Of a stretch of DNA of 17,361 nucleotides, positions 1-8,443 are shown one piece after another (within the stretch, counting starts at the first letter, position 1; the number at the start of each line of letters is the position of its first letter). Source of the stretch: Veillonella sp. (lineage in GTDB: Bacteria > Bacillota > Negativicutes > Veillonellales > Veillonellaceae); NCBI GenBank assembly GCA_019419725.1, contig DXZL01000023.1, positions 1 through 17,361 of the forward strand, read 5' to 3'. The notes beneath the pieces are model-generated. The model was not told the origin of the DNA. It searched no databases and was given only the letters and a program-made list of their open reading frames with translations. Position numbers and translations under genes: made by a program.

Positions 1-1666
1 TACTACCTGCTTCACCACGGCGCATAGGAGAAATAATTTGAATATCTAATTCATCGTCTACATGCTCTTGTTCTCGTTTATACACATCAATGATAGCTTT
101 CATCATCATGTCATAAGACTTAACAGGAATAAAAGAAAACTCTTCACTTACGCTATCCAAATTCGGCATTTCACCACGGTTAATAGCATAGGCGCTTTCA
201 ACAATAATATTACCAGAGCTTTGACGATAAATCTGGTTGAGCCGTGTGTAAGGAACACAATCACTATCGAGTAAGTCTTTTAATACAAAACCAGCACCAA
301 TAGGCGGTAATTGATCTACGTCGCCAACGATAATGACATGGGCTTCTTTAGGAATAGCTGCCATTAAGGAATAGAATAAACGAACATTGAGCATAGATGC
401 TTCATCAATGATAATAACATCAATATCTAATGGATCATCCTCATTCTTAGTAAAATCATAGGAATCACTACCTTGAACAGGTACTAATAATCTATGAATC
501 GTAGTCGCTTCAAACTCCGTCGCCTCTGTAAGTCGTTTTGCAGCACGTCCTGTAGGAGCGCTAAGAATAATACGTCCTAGTCCACTAAGTTGGAAGCCTT
601 TTACTAAAGCCTTAATAATCGTCGTCTTACCAGTACCAGGGCCACCAGTTATAAGGGAAAACTTTTCAAAGAAGGATAGCTGTATAGCCTCTTTTTGGGC
701 ATCCCCAAATGTAATATGATTATCAGCTTCAAACTTTTCTATAAAGCTAGGAATATCAAGAGATATCGGATCTGCTTCTAATAAGAAATCTTTTGTATAA
801 TGAACGCTTTCCACTTCAGACACGTACATTTCTGGAGGGTAAATATATAGGATATCTTCATAATATGTACTATATAAAGCACCTTGCTCCAATAGGCTTT
901 CAATAAAGTTAGCAATATCATCTACATCAGTTTGTAATAAATCGTCTAAACGACCGATAAGTTGATCCACAGGCAAACACGTATGCCCTTGATTATCCAA
1001 ACTGCGTAGAATCCATTCCAATCCCGCTTCTAAACGGCGTGTATCACTACCTGTAATACCCAAGTGTTCTGCTAGCGTATCAGCGGTGCCAAAAAGCATA
1101 TCTGGAGCCACACGTAACAAGGTATAAGGATTATCCTCGATAACAGCAATAGACTGAACACCATAATAGGTGTATACGATACGACTCCATTTAGAAGAAA
1201 TATGATGGCTTTCAAAAAAGTGATTTAAATCAGATAAAATACCTTCACCAAGTAAGGTATTAAATAATTCGTCCTTAACACTTTTACGAAGTCCAGGAAC
1301 ATCCTTAATTTCTTCGGGACGTTCCTCCCGTAAAACTTCTAAAATACGGATACCAAAATACTCAAGAACCTTTTCTACGGACTTTTCACCAAAACCTTTA
1401 ATACCTAAATTCAATAAGTAGGTCTTAGCAGCCCCCATGTTATCAGGTTTAAGTTTTTCTACACTAGTAGCATCAAATTGACGACCGTATTTTTCATGTT
1501 CTACATAACGGCCTCGAACTTCAATATCTTCTCCTTCTTTAGGAGATTCAAACTTACCAGTACAAGTAATGTATTCCTCATTATAATCCTTAAGGACAAA
1601 CACGCAATACGTACGTTGTGTATTCTCATATATAGTTCGGTATACAAATCCTCGTATGGCGTCCAT
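1..1666 (-). CDS. recD2: RecD2-type ATP-dependent DNA helicase, C-terminus cut off by window edge
   Basis: Superfamily 1B 5'-3' DNA helicase of the RecD2 (RecD-like, RecBC-independent) family, which acts in DNA repair and replication-fork maintenance. 555 codons are present; family members are usually 720-850 residues, so the C-terminal helicase core is missing at the edge. Seen: an N-terminal OB-like segment starting MDAIRGFVYR, helix-hairpin-helix region near residues 85-105 (LGIKGFGEKS), Walker A GGPGTGKT at 341-348, Walker B IIIDEAS with D421-E422, and the motif GDVDQLPPIGAG near 444-455. The ATG at 1664-1666 shares one base with the TAA of the upstream chorismate mutase-shikimate kinase gene (TAATG), so translation is probably coupled. 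It is the most distal visible gene of the nusA operon. Family call is firm; the cellular role is inferred from the family. Confidence 0.95.
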   Translation of the reverse strand, partial: MDAIRGFVYRTIYENTQRTYCVFVLKDYNEEYITCTGKFESPKEGEDIEVRGRYVEHEKYGRQFDATSVEKLKPDNMGAAKTYLLNLGIKGFGEKSVEKVLEYFGIRILEVLREERPEEIKDVPGLRKSVKDELFNTLLGEGILSDLNHFFESHHISSKWSRIVYTYYGVQSIAVIEDNPYTLLRVAPDMLFGTADTLAEHLGITGSDTRRLEAGLEWILRSLDNQGHTCLPVDQLIGRLDDLLQTDVDDIANFIESLLEQGALYSTYYEDILYIYPPEMYVSEVESVHYTKDFLLEADPISLDIPSFIEKFEADNHITFGDAQKEAIQLSFFEKFSLITGGPGTGKTTIIKALVKGFQLSGLGRIILSAPTGRAAKRLTEATEFEATTIHRLLVPVQGSDSYDFTKNEDDPLDIDVIIIDEASMLNVRLFYSLMAAIPKEAHVIIVGDVDQLPPIGAGFVLKDLLDSDCVPYTRLNQIYRQSSGNIIVESAYAINRGEMPNLDSVSEEFSFIPVKSYDMMMKAIIDVYKREQEHVDDELDIQIISPMRRGEAGS

Positions 1667-2430
1667 TATTTCTCCGTATTAGGCAAAGCTTCAATAATTT
1701 CTTGTACCGCATCGGTAATGCTACCTTCATTACCAATTTTGATATGTGCCACTTCTTCGTATAAAGGGTATCGTTCTTCATATACATTGAAGATATATTC
1801 AATACTTTCTTTTACAAGTGGACGAATTTCAAGATCCAAATCATCTAAGATATGATTCACATCACGATTAACAAATACAACAAGGCCATTATTGCGCATT
1901 AGCTTAACTGTTTTATCATAAGTAACAGTACCACCACCGGTAGCAATAACAGATGGTTTATTATGAATTAATTCCTTAATCGTGTTATATTCATATTCAC
2001 TAAAAGCATCTTTACCATCATAAATAAAGATTTTTTGAACAGATTTCCCAACCTTATCTTGAATCGTTTGATCTAGATCGTAAAAATCTCGGCCTAATTC
2101 TTTAGCTAGCATTTTGCCAACTGTTGTCTTACCAGCGCCTGGCATGCCAATGAGGAAAATATGCTTATGCATATGCTCTTTTAAAAACTCATTGCTCATA
2201 GACACAACAGTTTTTATATAATTTTCAATATAAGGTGCCAATGTTTTATCTTTGCAGTTTTCAGTATGCAACGCAATAATACTTTCATCACGTTCTTCAT
2301 CAATGAGTGGTAAATGATGTTCATCTTTATATTTACCAATCTCTTTAATCAATGTAAGACGTTTTTCAAACTCTGTAACAAGTACGGAGTCAATACTATC
2401 TATTTGTTTGCGAGCTTCTTTAATATCCAT
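1666..2430 (-). CDS. Chorismate mutase (AroQ type)-shikimate kinase fusion
   Basis: 254-residue two-domain protein of aromatic amino acid biosynthesis. Residues 1-86 resemble an AroQ-class all-helical chorismate mutase (chorismate to prephenate), with R7, R24, K35, D44 and R47 in the positions of E. coli R11, R28, K39, D48 and R51. The usual glutamate after R47 is Asp, and the C-terminal active-site Gln is not obvious. Residues 87-254 are a shikimate kinase (ATP-dependent 3-phosphorylation of shikimate): Walker A GMPGAGKTT 95-103, D118-L-D120, GGG 165-167, lid R203 in RPLV, and R220 in ERYPLYEE. The usual FRxxE shikimate-binding Arg is Ser144 (FSEYE). The start ATG has AAGGGGG upstream in the 13-nt gap after ribF. 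Separate enzymes normally bracket two other pathway steps. Whether the kinase half is fully active is uncertain. Confidence 0.88.
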   Translation of the reverse strand: MDIKEARKQIDSIDSVLVTEFEKRLTLIKEIGKYKDEHHLPLIDEERDESIIALHTENCKDKTLAPYIENYIKTVVSMSNEFLKEHMHKHIFLIGMPGAGKTTVGKMLAKELGRDFYDLDQTIQDKVGKSVQKIFIYDGKDAFSEYEYNTIKELIHNKPSVIATGGGTVTYDKTVKLMRNNGLVVFVNRDVNHILDDLDLEIRPLVKESIEYIFNVYEERYPLYEEVAHIKIGNEGSITDAVQEIIEALPNTEK

Positions 2431-2443
2431 GAGAACCCCCTTA

Positions 2444-3376
2444 TTATGCTTTAGCTAAAACAGCTAAAGCCTGTTCTTCATCTACCTTCATTTGATCAAT
2501 AAGATCTTGTAAGTTATTAAATTTTACTTCCCCTCTAAGATAGGAAATAAATTGTACAATTACTTCTTTTCCATATATATCTTGGTCAAAGTTAAATACA
2601 TGTACTTCGCATCTATGGTACTGATTCTTAAATGTAGGATTATCCCCAATATTACCTACCCCATCATACCAAGTACCATCGATACACACGCGATTAGCGT
2701 ATACACCATCTGGAGGTGTAGCCATTTCATTAGGAAGCAACAAATTCAATGTTGGGAACCCTAATGTGCGTCCTCGTTGATCACCTTTAATTACAGTCCC
2801 TTTAAATTGGAATGGTCTTCCAAGCCAATGAGTAGCATCTTCTAAACGCCCTTCGCGAATGGCCTTTCTAATCTCCGTACTTGAAATAGGAGTACTAAGT
2901 CCATCACAAGGCAATAAGGGCTGCACTAAAACTTGTATATTTTTATCCGCTAATACTTGTTTCATATAATCTGGATTACCAAGACCTTTAGCACCAAATG
3001 TAAAGTTTTCTCCAATTACAATAGCAGCTACATTCATATCTGTACAAAGAGCGCCCAAAAAATCGTCAGCACTCATTTTTAGTAACTCTTCAGTCATAGG
3101 CAACCGTAAAATATAGTCTACATTCAAATCTTCAAGAACGGAATCCATAATCTCTTCTTGAATGACCCGTTTAGGCACTCGCTCTGGATGTAGTATAGTT
3201 AGTGGATGATGTTCAAAGGTAATGATTATACTAACACCATTAACTGCCATTGCCTCATCAACGGCCTTGCGTATAACTCGTTGATGACCTCGATGAATAC
3301 CATCAAAGGTACCTAGGGCATATACTTTTGTATCTTTGATTTGACGCAGTTCATCAAACGAATGTATTTGCTTCAT
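2444..3376 (-). CDS. ribF: Bifunctional riboflavin kinase / FAD synthetase
   Basis: Cytoplasmic two-step cofactor enzyme: riboflavin + ATP to FMN, then FMN + ATP to FAD. 310 residues, the usual length. The N-terminal FAD synthetase (nucleotidyltransferase fold) carries GTFDGIHRGH at 22-31 (the GxFDGxHxGH nucleotide-binding motif) and SSTEIR near 165-170. The C-terminal riboflavin kinase domain begins near residue 190 with GDQRGRTLGFPTLN (the GRxxGFPTxN flavin/ATP motif, about 197-210), followed by GVGNIGDNPTF and LRGEVKF. The start lies 2 nt after the truB stop, so its Shine-Dalgarno (AAGGA) sits inside the end of truB. The truB-ribF pairing is common in bacteria. No FMN riboswitch is expected or seen inside the operon. 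Confidence 0.97.
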   Translation of the reverse strand: MKQIHSFDELRQIKDTKVYALGTFDGIHRGHQRVIRKAVDEAMAVNGVSIIITFEHHPLTILHPERVPKRVIQEEIMDSVLEDLNVDYILRLPMTEELLKMSADDFLGALCTDMNVAAIVIGENFTFGAKGLGNPDYMKQVLADKNIQVLVQPLLPCDGLSTPISSTEIRKAIREGRLEDATHWLGRPFQFKGTVIKGDQRGRTLGFPTLNLLLPNEMATPPDGVYANRVCIDGTWYDGVGNIGDNPTFKNQYHRCEVHVFNFDQDIYGKEVIVQFISYLRGEVKFNNLQDLIDQMKVDEEQALAVLAKA

Positions 3377-3378
3377 AC

Positions 3379-4320
3379 TTATCCTTCAATAAAAATATTT
3401 TTTTCCACCTTCAAAGAGTGGTTAGTTCGTTTCATAATCCCTATAAATCCATGAGGACCATAGGCTCTATAATAATGTTCTGGTTCAGTATAAGAAAATT
3501 CGTTACCAATAGGCAATTCCTTACCTTGCACCATCATCTTTAATTGTACACTATTTACCATCACTTTTGAAAGATGAGAAACGGCTGTATCCGTTGGTAA
3601 CAATAGGCTTTCACCATGAAGCATCAACTCTTCAGCCATTTTAGCAGAATCAATATCAAATGGTCCTACTTGAGTACGTGCCAAGGATGTCATGGTTCCT
3701 GGTATACCTAATGAAACACAGATATCACGCAATAATGAACGAATATAAGTACCTCCAGAACAAGTTACACGAACTGTAAAATAAGGAAAACCATACGCTA
3801 TCAGCTCAATATGTTTAATATGAATTTGACGTAATGGTAATTCTACAGGAATCCCTTTACGAGCATATTCATAAGCACGTATACCATTTATCTTTATAGC
3901 AGAATATTTTGATGGCCTCTGGTTTTGTGCACCAATAAAGGTATTTAGTGTATTAACTAATTCATCAAAAGTAGGTTTAAGCATAGCATCGGAAAGTTCT
4001 GAACTTTGAATGTATTCATTCAATAGAACGCCGTCTCGCAATACCATATCTTTATCAGGTAATACCGGTTGACCAGAACTATCTTCAGTATCGGTAAAAG
4101 TACCAAATTTACATTCTGCTACATAGGTTTTATCAAACCCCTCTGTATACTCAATAAGACGCGTAGCCTTACCAAGAAAAACGGGCAACACGCCATAGGC
4201 CATAGGATCTAAAGTACCACTATGACCAATGCGCTTTTCTTTTAAAATGCGACGACAAATAGCAACAGCATCATGGCTTGTTATACCAGGAGGTTTTAAA
4301 AATGGTAAAATGCCATCCAT
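3379..4320 (-). CDS. truB: tRNA pseudouridine(55) synthase TruB
   Basis: Isomerises U55 in the T-loop of tRNA to pseudouridine. 313 residues, typical of the family. The N-terminus DGILPFLKPPGITSHD is the TruB signature, and the catalytic Asp is D38 in HSGTLDPMAYGVLPV. The motif KTYVAECKFG follows near residues 84-93, and TCSGGTYIRSL near 187-197 is the third conserved block. The C-terminal segment after about residue 240 has the PUA-like end of bacterial TruB. ATG 4318-4320 overlaps the nrnA TAA by one base (TAATG), suggesting translational coupling. It lies between nrnA and ribF in the nusA-infB-rbfA operon, its common location in Bacillota. Confidence 0.97.
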   Translation of the reverse strand: MDGILPFLKPPGITSHDAVAICRRILKEKRIGHSGTLDPMAYGVLPVFLGKATRLIEYTEGFDKTYVAECKFGTFTDTEDSSGQPVLPDKDMVLRDGVLLNEYIQSSELSDAMLKPTFDELVNTLNTFIGAQNQRPSKYSAIKINGIRAYEYARKGIPVELPLRQIHIKHIELIAYGFPYFTVRVTCSGGTYIRSLLRDICVSLGIPGTMTSLARTQVGPFDIDSAKMAEELMLHGESLLLPTDTAVSHLSKVMVNSVQLKMMVQGKELPIGNEFSYTEPEHYYRAYGPHGFIGIMKRTNHSLKVEKNIFIEG

Positions 4321-5264
4321 TATTTAATCACCTCAATGAGAGCCTGTTTCGCTTCTTGTAATGGTAGATTAATCGTACAACCGGAAGCTCGAATATGACC
4401 GCCACCGCCAAAATTGCTAGCAATAGCATTCACGTCGGTACCTTTAGATCGTAAACTTACCCGTGTTCTGTCATCAGCTTCAGCTTTCAATAAAATAGCT
4501 ATATCAACAGTATCTACATTTCTAATAATATCCACAAAGCCATCTGTATCATCGCCGAGAATGTTCATAGCCTCGCGATTCAACTCGATGGTAGCTACTG
4601 TATTATTCTTGTAGAACTCAATAGTTTGCATAACTTGTTTTGTTAATTCCAGACGACTTGCAGACACAGCCTCAATCGTTTCAGAAATAACATTAGGTCT
4701 AGCACCGGCTGCTACACATTTAGCAGCCATTTCTAACGTATTGGCAGTTGTATTGCTAAATTTAAAGAAACCACAGTCAGTAGCAATAGCCATATATAAA
4801 GCAGTACCCATAGACTCGGTGATAGGCCAATTCCATTTTGTACATAAATCGGTAACGATTTCACCAGTAGCAGCAAAGTCAGGCTTCAAATATAGATGAT
4901 CAGCAAATTCCGTATTAGAAATATGGTGGTCTATATTAAAAATAGGTGCACTCCATAGTGCACCTACTTTGCCAATTCGCTCATACGTGCTAGCATCCAA
5001 TACCATTAGCATATCAATATCAACAGGGTTTGTTTCAAAATACGCTACATCATGGATGTGGTCCGTATATCGTAAGAATGAGTACTTCTCAGGAACTACA
5101 TCATCCACTACCATATATACAGTTTTACCTTGCCCTACAAGGGCTTCGTAAAAGGCCACCAAGGACCCGATAGCATCGCCATCAGGTCTGACATGGACGG
5201 TTAGCATAATAGAATTAGCTTCACACAGAGCCATATGTAATTGATTAATAGTAATCTTACTCAT
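4320..5264 (-). CDS. nrnA: DHH/DHHA1 oligoribonuclease / pAp phosphatase, NrnA type
   Basis: 314-residue DHH-family phosphoesterase. NrnA proteins degrade short RNA oligonucleotides (nanoRNAs, and cyclic-dinucleotide products such as pGpG or pApA) and dephosphorylate 3'-phosphoadenosine 5'-phosphate. Metal-binding motifs are all visible: HVRPDGDAIGS (H24, D28, D30), VLDAS near 88-90, NIDHH near 110-114, TGEI, and TDCGFFKF. The DHHA1 substrate-binding domain ends with GGGGHIRASG at about 286-295. The length fits NrnA, not the longer RecJ or GdpP. It starts 17 nt after the rbfA stop, with AAAGGA in the gap. In this organism class it may be the main oligoribonuclease, because E. coli-type Orn is usually absent; that is inference. 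Confidence 0.95.
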   Translation of the reverse strand: MSKITINQLHMALCEANSIMLTVHVRPDGDAIGSLVAFYEALVGQGKTVYMVVDDVVPEKYSFLRYTDHIHDVAYFETNPVDIDMLMVLDASTYERIGKVGALWSAPIFNIDHHISNTEFADHLYLKPDFAATGEIVTDLCTKWNWPITESMGTALYMAIATDCGFFKFSNTTANTLEMAAKCVAAGARPNVISETIEAVSASRLELTKQVMQTIEFYKNNTVATIELNREAMNILGDDTDGFVDIIRNVDTVDIAILLKAEADDRTRVSLRSKGTDVNAIASNFGGGGHIRASGCTINLPLQEAKQALIEVIK

Positions 5265-5281
5265 GTTCTGTATCCTTTGTG

Positions 5282-5638
5282 TTAATTTTTTTCTTCGTCC
5301 TTTTTGATTTCATTCAAAAGGGATTCAATATGCATGCTATAGTCTAAAGACGTATCCTTATCGAATGTGATAGAAGGAATATGGCGCAATTTAAGTACTT
5401 TGCCAAGCTCAGTACGAATATGACCTGCTGCATGCTTTAAAGCGATAAGTGTATCTTCTTTTTCCTTATCGGAACCAAACAAGGAGACATAAATCGTAGC
5501 TTCACGCAAATCACCTGTTACATGAACATCAGTAATAGTAGTGAAGCCGATGCGTGGATCTTTCAATCCGCGCATCAACATTTGACTTACCTCTTGTTTG
5601 ATAAATTCTTGTAATTTTCTGACACGAACGTCACTCAT
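5282..5638 (-). CDS. rbfA: Ribosome-binding factor A
   Basis: 118-residue single KH-fold protein that binds the 30S subunit and aids late 16S rRNA maturation and cold adaptation. Seen: N-terminus VRKLQEFIKQEVSQML, a central segment DPRIGFTTITDVHVTGDLREATIYVSLFG, and ELGKVLKLRHIPSITFDKD ahead of the final helix, all in family order. The start is fixed by an excellent Shine-Dalgarno in the 9-nt gap after infB. The infB stop codon TAG is itself part of it (TAGGAGG). The infB-rbfA order is nearly universal in Bacillota. Confidence 0.96.
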   Translation of the reverse strand: MSDVRVRKLQEFIKQEVSQMLMRGLKDPRIGFTTITDVHVTGDLREATIYVSLFGSDKEKEDTLIALKHAAGHIRTELGKVLKLRHIPSITFDKDTSLDYSMHIESLLNEIKKDEEKN

Positions 5639-5647
5639 ATAAACCTC

Positions 5648-8110
5648 CTAAATTTGAGGTGCAATTTCTTCCATCAAGTACGCTTCGATTACGTCGCCTT
5701 CCTTGATGTCGCGGTAACCTTCTAAGGAAATACCACATTCGAAGGATGTTTTAACTTCTTTCACTTCGTCTTTGAATCGACGTAAAGAGTCAACCTTACC
5801 TTCAAATACGACAATACCATCACGGATCAAACGAACTTCAGAGTCGTTAGTAATACGACCTTCTGTTACATAAGAACCGGCAACGATAGCTTTAGGTGTA
5901 GAGATGACTTGGCGCACCTCTGCACGACCAACGACAACCTCTTTGAATTGAGGAGCCAACATACCACGCATCGCGGACTCAACGTCATTGATAGCATCAT
6001 AAATTACGCGATATGTACGAAGGTCAACTTTTTCATTTTCCGCAGCGCGGCGAACATTAGCATCTGGACGTACGTTGAAGCCCATTACGATTGCATTAGA
6101 TGCAGAAGCCAACATGATATCGGATTCATTAATAGCACCTACTGCAGCATGAACGATTACGATACGTACTTCAGGATTTTTAATACCTTCTAAGGATTGA
6201 CGCAATGCTTCTACAGAACCTTGAACGTCAGCTTTAATGATGATGTTAAGGTCTTTTAACTCACCTTGTTGAATTTGGTTGAAGATATCATCCAATGTAA
6301 CCTTGTGAGTTGCTTGCAATTCTTGAACACGTTGTTTGGCAATACGTTTTTCAGCAATTGCACGTGCTTCGTTGTCATCCATACCATTGATGATTTCACC
6401 CGCTTGAGGAACTTCAGAGAAGCCCAAGATTTCTACTGGCATAGAAGGACGAGCTACTTTAACTTTTTCACCGCGTTCATTTGTCATAGCACGTACTTTA
6501 CCGTATGCTGTACCAGCAAGTACAGTATCACCTACACGGAGGGAGCCTTTTTGTACTAGTACTGTACATACAGCACCACGACCTTTATCAAGTTGAGCCT
6601 CGATAACTACGCCGTATGCTTTACGGTTAGGATTAGCTTTCAATTCCATAACTTCTGCTACAAGCAAGATATTTTCGAGCAAATCGTCGATACCTTGTTT
6701 TTGTTTAGCAGATACTGGAACCATGATTACATCGCCGCCCCATTCTTCTGGTAAAAGTCCATGTTCAGCCAATTGTTGTTTAACATGGTCTGGGTTAGCA
6801 CCTGGTTTATCCATTTTGTTGATAGCAACAATAATTGGTACATCAGCAGATTTAGCATGGTTTATGGCTTCAATAGTTTGAGGCATTACACCATCATCAG
6901 CAGCTACAACAAGAACTGCGATATCTGTAGATTTAGCACCGCGAAGACGCATAGCTGTAAACGCTTCATGGCCAGGAGTATCAAGGAATGTAATTTTATT
7001 GTCGTTATAACGAACTTGGTAAGCACCGATATGTTGAGTAATACCACCTGCTTCGCCAGCTGTTACATTAGTTTGACGAATTACGTCCAACAAGGATGTT
7101 TTACCATGGTCAACGTGACCCATGATAGTAACAACTGGAGGACGAGGTTTTAATGTTTCTGGTGCATCTTCAATCTCGATGATATCAGTAGGATCTTCTT
7201 CAGGTTCTACTTCTGTTACAGTTACACCAAATTCTTCAGCTACGATTGTAGCAGTATCAACGTCAACCTCTTGGTTAATGCTAGCCATAACACCTAAGAG
7301 CATCAACTTTTTGATAATTTCAGATACTTCGCGGCCCATTTTTTCGGCTAATTCTTTAACTGTTAAAGGACCGGATAATTCGATTTCCGTAGCAATCGCT
7401 GCTTCAGCCTTACGTTCAGCTTCAGCTTTTTGTTGTAAGTACTGTTCATTACGATGTTTTACGCGATTCTTTTTCTTTTGCATAGATGTAGATAACAAGG
7501 ATTGAGGACGGTTGTTACCACCTTTTTTATTTTTCTTGTTACGACGATCATTGTTATTAGAATTGCGGTTATCATTGTTTCGATTGTCGTTATTGCGATT
7601 ATCATTATTACGCGCATCATTAGGACGACCATTGTTATTGCGGTTGTCATTATTGCGGTTATTATTGTTAGGGCGGTTGTTAGCGCGGTCACCAGATTGT
7701 TGGTTACCTTCAGATTTACGTGTAGGTTCAGAGATTTGTACATGACGTACATTGCCCTTTTTATGGTCATTTTGTTTAGATTGATCGTCTTGTTTTTGAC
7801 CACCTTGTTTACGATTATCCTTTTTCTGTTCGTTAGAACGATTTGGATGTTGTTGTTTATGTGGCGCAGCTTCTTGTTTATGAGCTGCAGTTGGAGCAGA
7901 TTTTTGTTCTACTTTTTGTTCTGTTTTTTGTGCTACTTTAGATGCTTCAGATTTCTTACTCAATTGTTTTTTTACAATTTCATAACCGGAATCATCTACA
8001 GAATTAACTGCTTTCGTAACATTTACATTATGTTGTTGCAAGATAGAAATGACCTGCTTACTTTCTACGCCGAACTCTTTGGCGATTTCATGGACGCGCT
8101 TTTTGGACAT
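5648..8110 (-). CDS. infB: Translation initiation factor IF-2
   Basis: GTPase that brings initiator fMet-tRNA to the 30S subunit and promotes subunit joining. 820 residues. Domains seen: a first IF2_N helical domain at 1-50 (RVHEIAKEFGVESKQVISIL), a charged Gln/Lys/Asn-rich linker about 55-225, a second IF2_N domain about 245-300 (LTVKELAEKMGREVSEIIKKL), and the GTPase domain with G1 GHVDHGKT near 329-336, DTPGHE near 376-381 and NKMD near 430. Beta-barrel domain II, domain III and C-terminal fMet-tRNA-binding domain IV follow, ending EEIAPQI. The linker includes three tandem NNDNR units at residues 168-182. The ATG has a purine-rich AAGGGGG Shine-Dalgarno in the 15-nt gap after ylxQ. I cannot tell whether shorter internal-start isoforms exist. 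Confidence 0.98.
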   Translation of the reverse strand: MSKKRVHEIAKEFGVESKQVISILQQHNVNVTKAVNSVDDSGYEIVKKQLSKKSEASKVAQKTEQKVEQKSAPTAAHKQEAAPHKQQHPNRSNEQKKDNRKQGGQKQDDQSKQNDHKKGNVRHVQISEPTRKSEGNQQSGDRANNRPNNNNRNNDNRNNNGRPNDARNNDNRNNDNRNNDNRNSNNNDRRNKKNKKGGNNRPQSLLSTSMQKKKNRVKHRNEQYLQQKAEAERKAEAAIATEIELSGPLTVKELAEKMGREVSEIIKKLMLLGVMASINQEVDVDTATIVAEEFGVTVTEVEPEEDPTDIIEIEDAPETLKPRPPVVTIMGHVDHGKTSLLDVIRQTNVTAGEAGGITQHIGAYQVRYNDNKITFLDTPGHEAFTAMRLRGAKSTDIAVLVVAADDGVMPQTIEAINHAKSADVPIIVAINKMDKPGANPDHVKQQLAEHGLLPEEWGGDVIMVPVSAKQKQGIDDLLENILLVAEVMELKANPNRKAYGVVIEAQLDKGRGAVCTVLVQKGSLRVGDTVLAGTAYGKVRAMTNERGEKVKVARPSMPVEILGFSEVPQAGEIINGMDDNEARAIAEKRIAKQRVQELQATHKVTLDDIFNQIQQGELKDLNIIIKADVQGSVEALRQSLEGIKNPEVRIVIVHAAVGAINESDIMLASASNAIVMGFNVRPDANVRRAAENEKVDLRTYRVIYDAINDVESAMRGMLAPQFKEVVVGRAEVRQVISTPKAIVAGSYVTEGRITNDSEVRLIRDGIVVFEGKVDSLRRFKDEVKEVKTSFECGISLEGYRDIKEGDVIEAYLMEEIAPQI
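7540..7690 (-). repeat. Asn/Arg/Asp-rich low-complexity repeat inside infB, with 15-bp tandem core
   Basis: The minus-strand codons for IF-2 residues about 140-190 are almost all Asn, Asp and Arg. A core of exactly three NNDNR units (residues 168-182, plus coordinates 7565-7609) repeats with a 15-bp period. The units use mixed synonymous codons (AAT/AAC, GAT/GAC, CGC/CGA), so they are diverged rather than freshly copied. More degenerate copies (NNDNR, NNNGR) flank it. It lies in the variable IF-2 linker. The same repeat read on the opposite strand makes spurious hydrophobic Ile/Val-rich reading frames. Confidence 0.85.
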
Positions 8111-8125
8111 CTACATACCCCCTTA

Positions 8126-8431
8126 TTATCGATCAATCTCTTTTACTATTGCCTTTGCAAATCCATCATCTAGTATGGCAACTACTACCCTAACTTCTTT
8201 ACCAATGGCCGTTCCTAACGCCTCTTTATTGGCAATACTATGAAGTGGAATTTGATGTGTCTCTGCTAATTGAGTATATTTCTTTTCATTGTTGGCTGCA
8301 CAGTCACCAGCGAGAAGTACCAATTTCGGTTCCTTTCTCTTTATAGCCTTTTCTACGATAAAATCACCAGAAATAACCTTACCTGCTCGTTGTGCTAAAC
8401 CTAAGAGATTCAAAATTTTATCTTCATTCAT
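8126..8431 (-). CDS. ylxQ: L7Ae/L30e-family RNA-binding protein YlxQ
   Basis: 101-residue single-domain protein of the L7Ae/L30e/S12e/Gadd45 family, which typically binds kink-turn RNA. Seen: the N-terminal helix MNEDKILNLLGLAQRAGKVISGD, the central strand PKLVLLAGDCAANNEKKY (family L.lAsDas.nt.kk), then HQIPLHSIANKEALGTAIGKEVRVVVAI, ending just after. It lies between ylxR and infB, the standard place of the ribosome-associated YlxQ protein. The start ATG at 8429-8431 has no convincing Shine-Dalgarno in the 12-nt gap (ACTGATATAC precedes it), so it may depend on ylxR translation. The exact RNA partner is unknown to me. Confidence 0.9.
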   Translation of the reverse strand: MNEDKILNLLGLAQRAGKVISGDFIVEKAIKRKEPKLVLLAGDCAANNEKKYTQLAETHQIPLHSIANKEALGTAIGKEVRVVVAILDDGFAKAIVKEIDR

Positions 8432-8443
8432 GTATATCAGTGA

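Noticed and set aside
7502..8173. Long plus-strand open frame of 223 codons, very hydrophobic (Ile/Val/Phe-rich)
   Set aside because: It is the reverse complement of the infB Asn-rich linker: AAT/AAC/GAT codons read backwards give Ile and Val. No ribosome-binding site or family match, and infB is certain.
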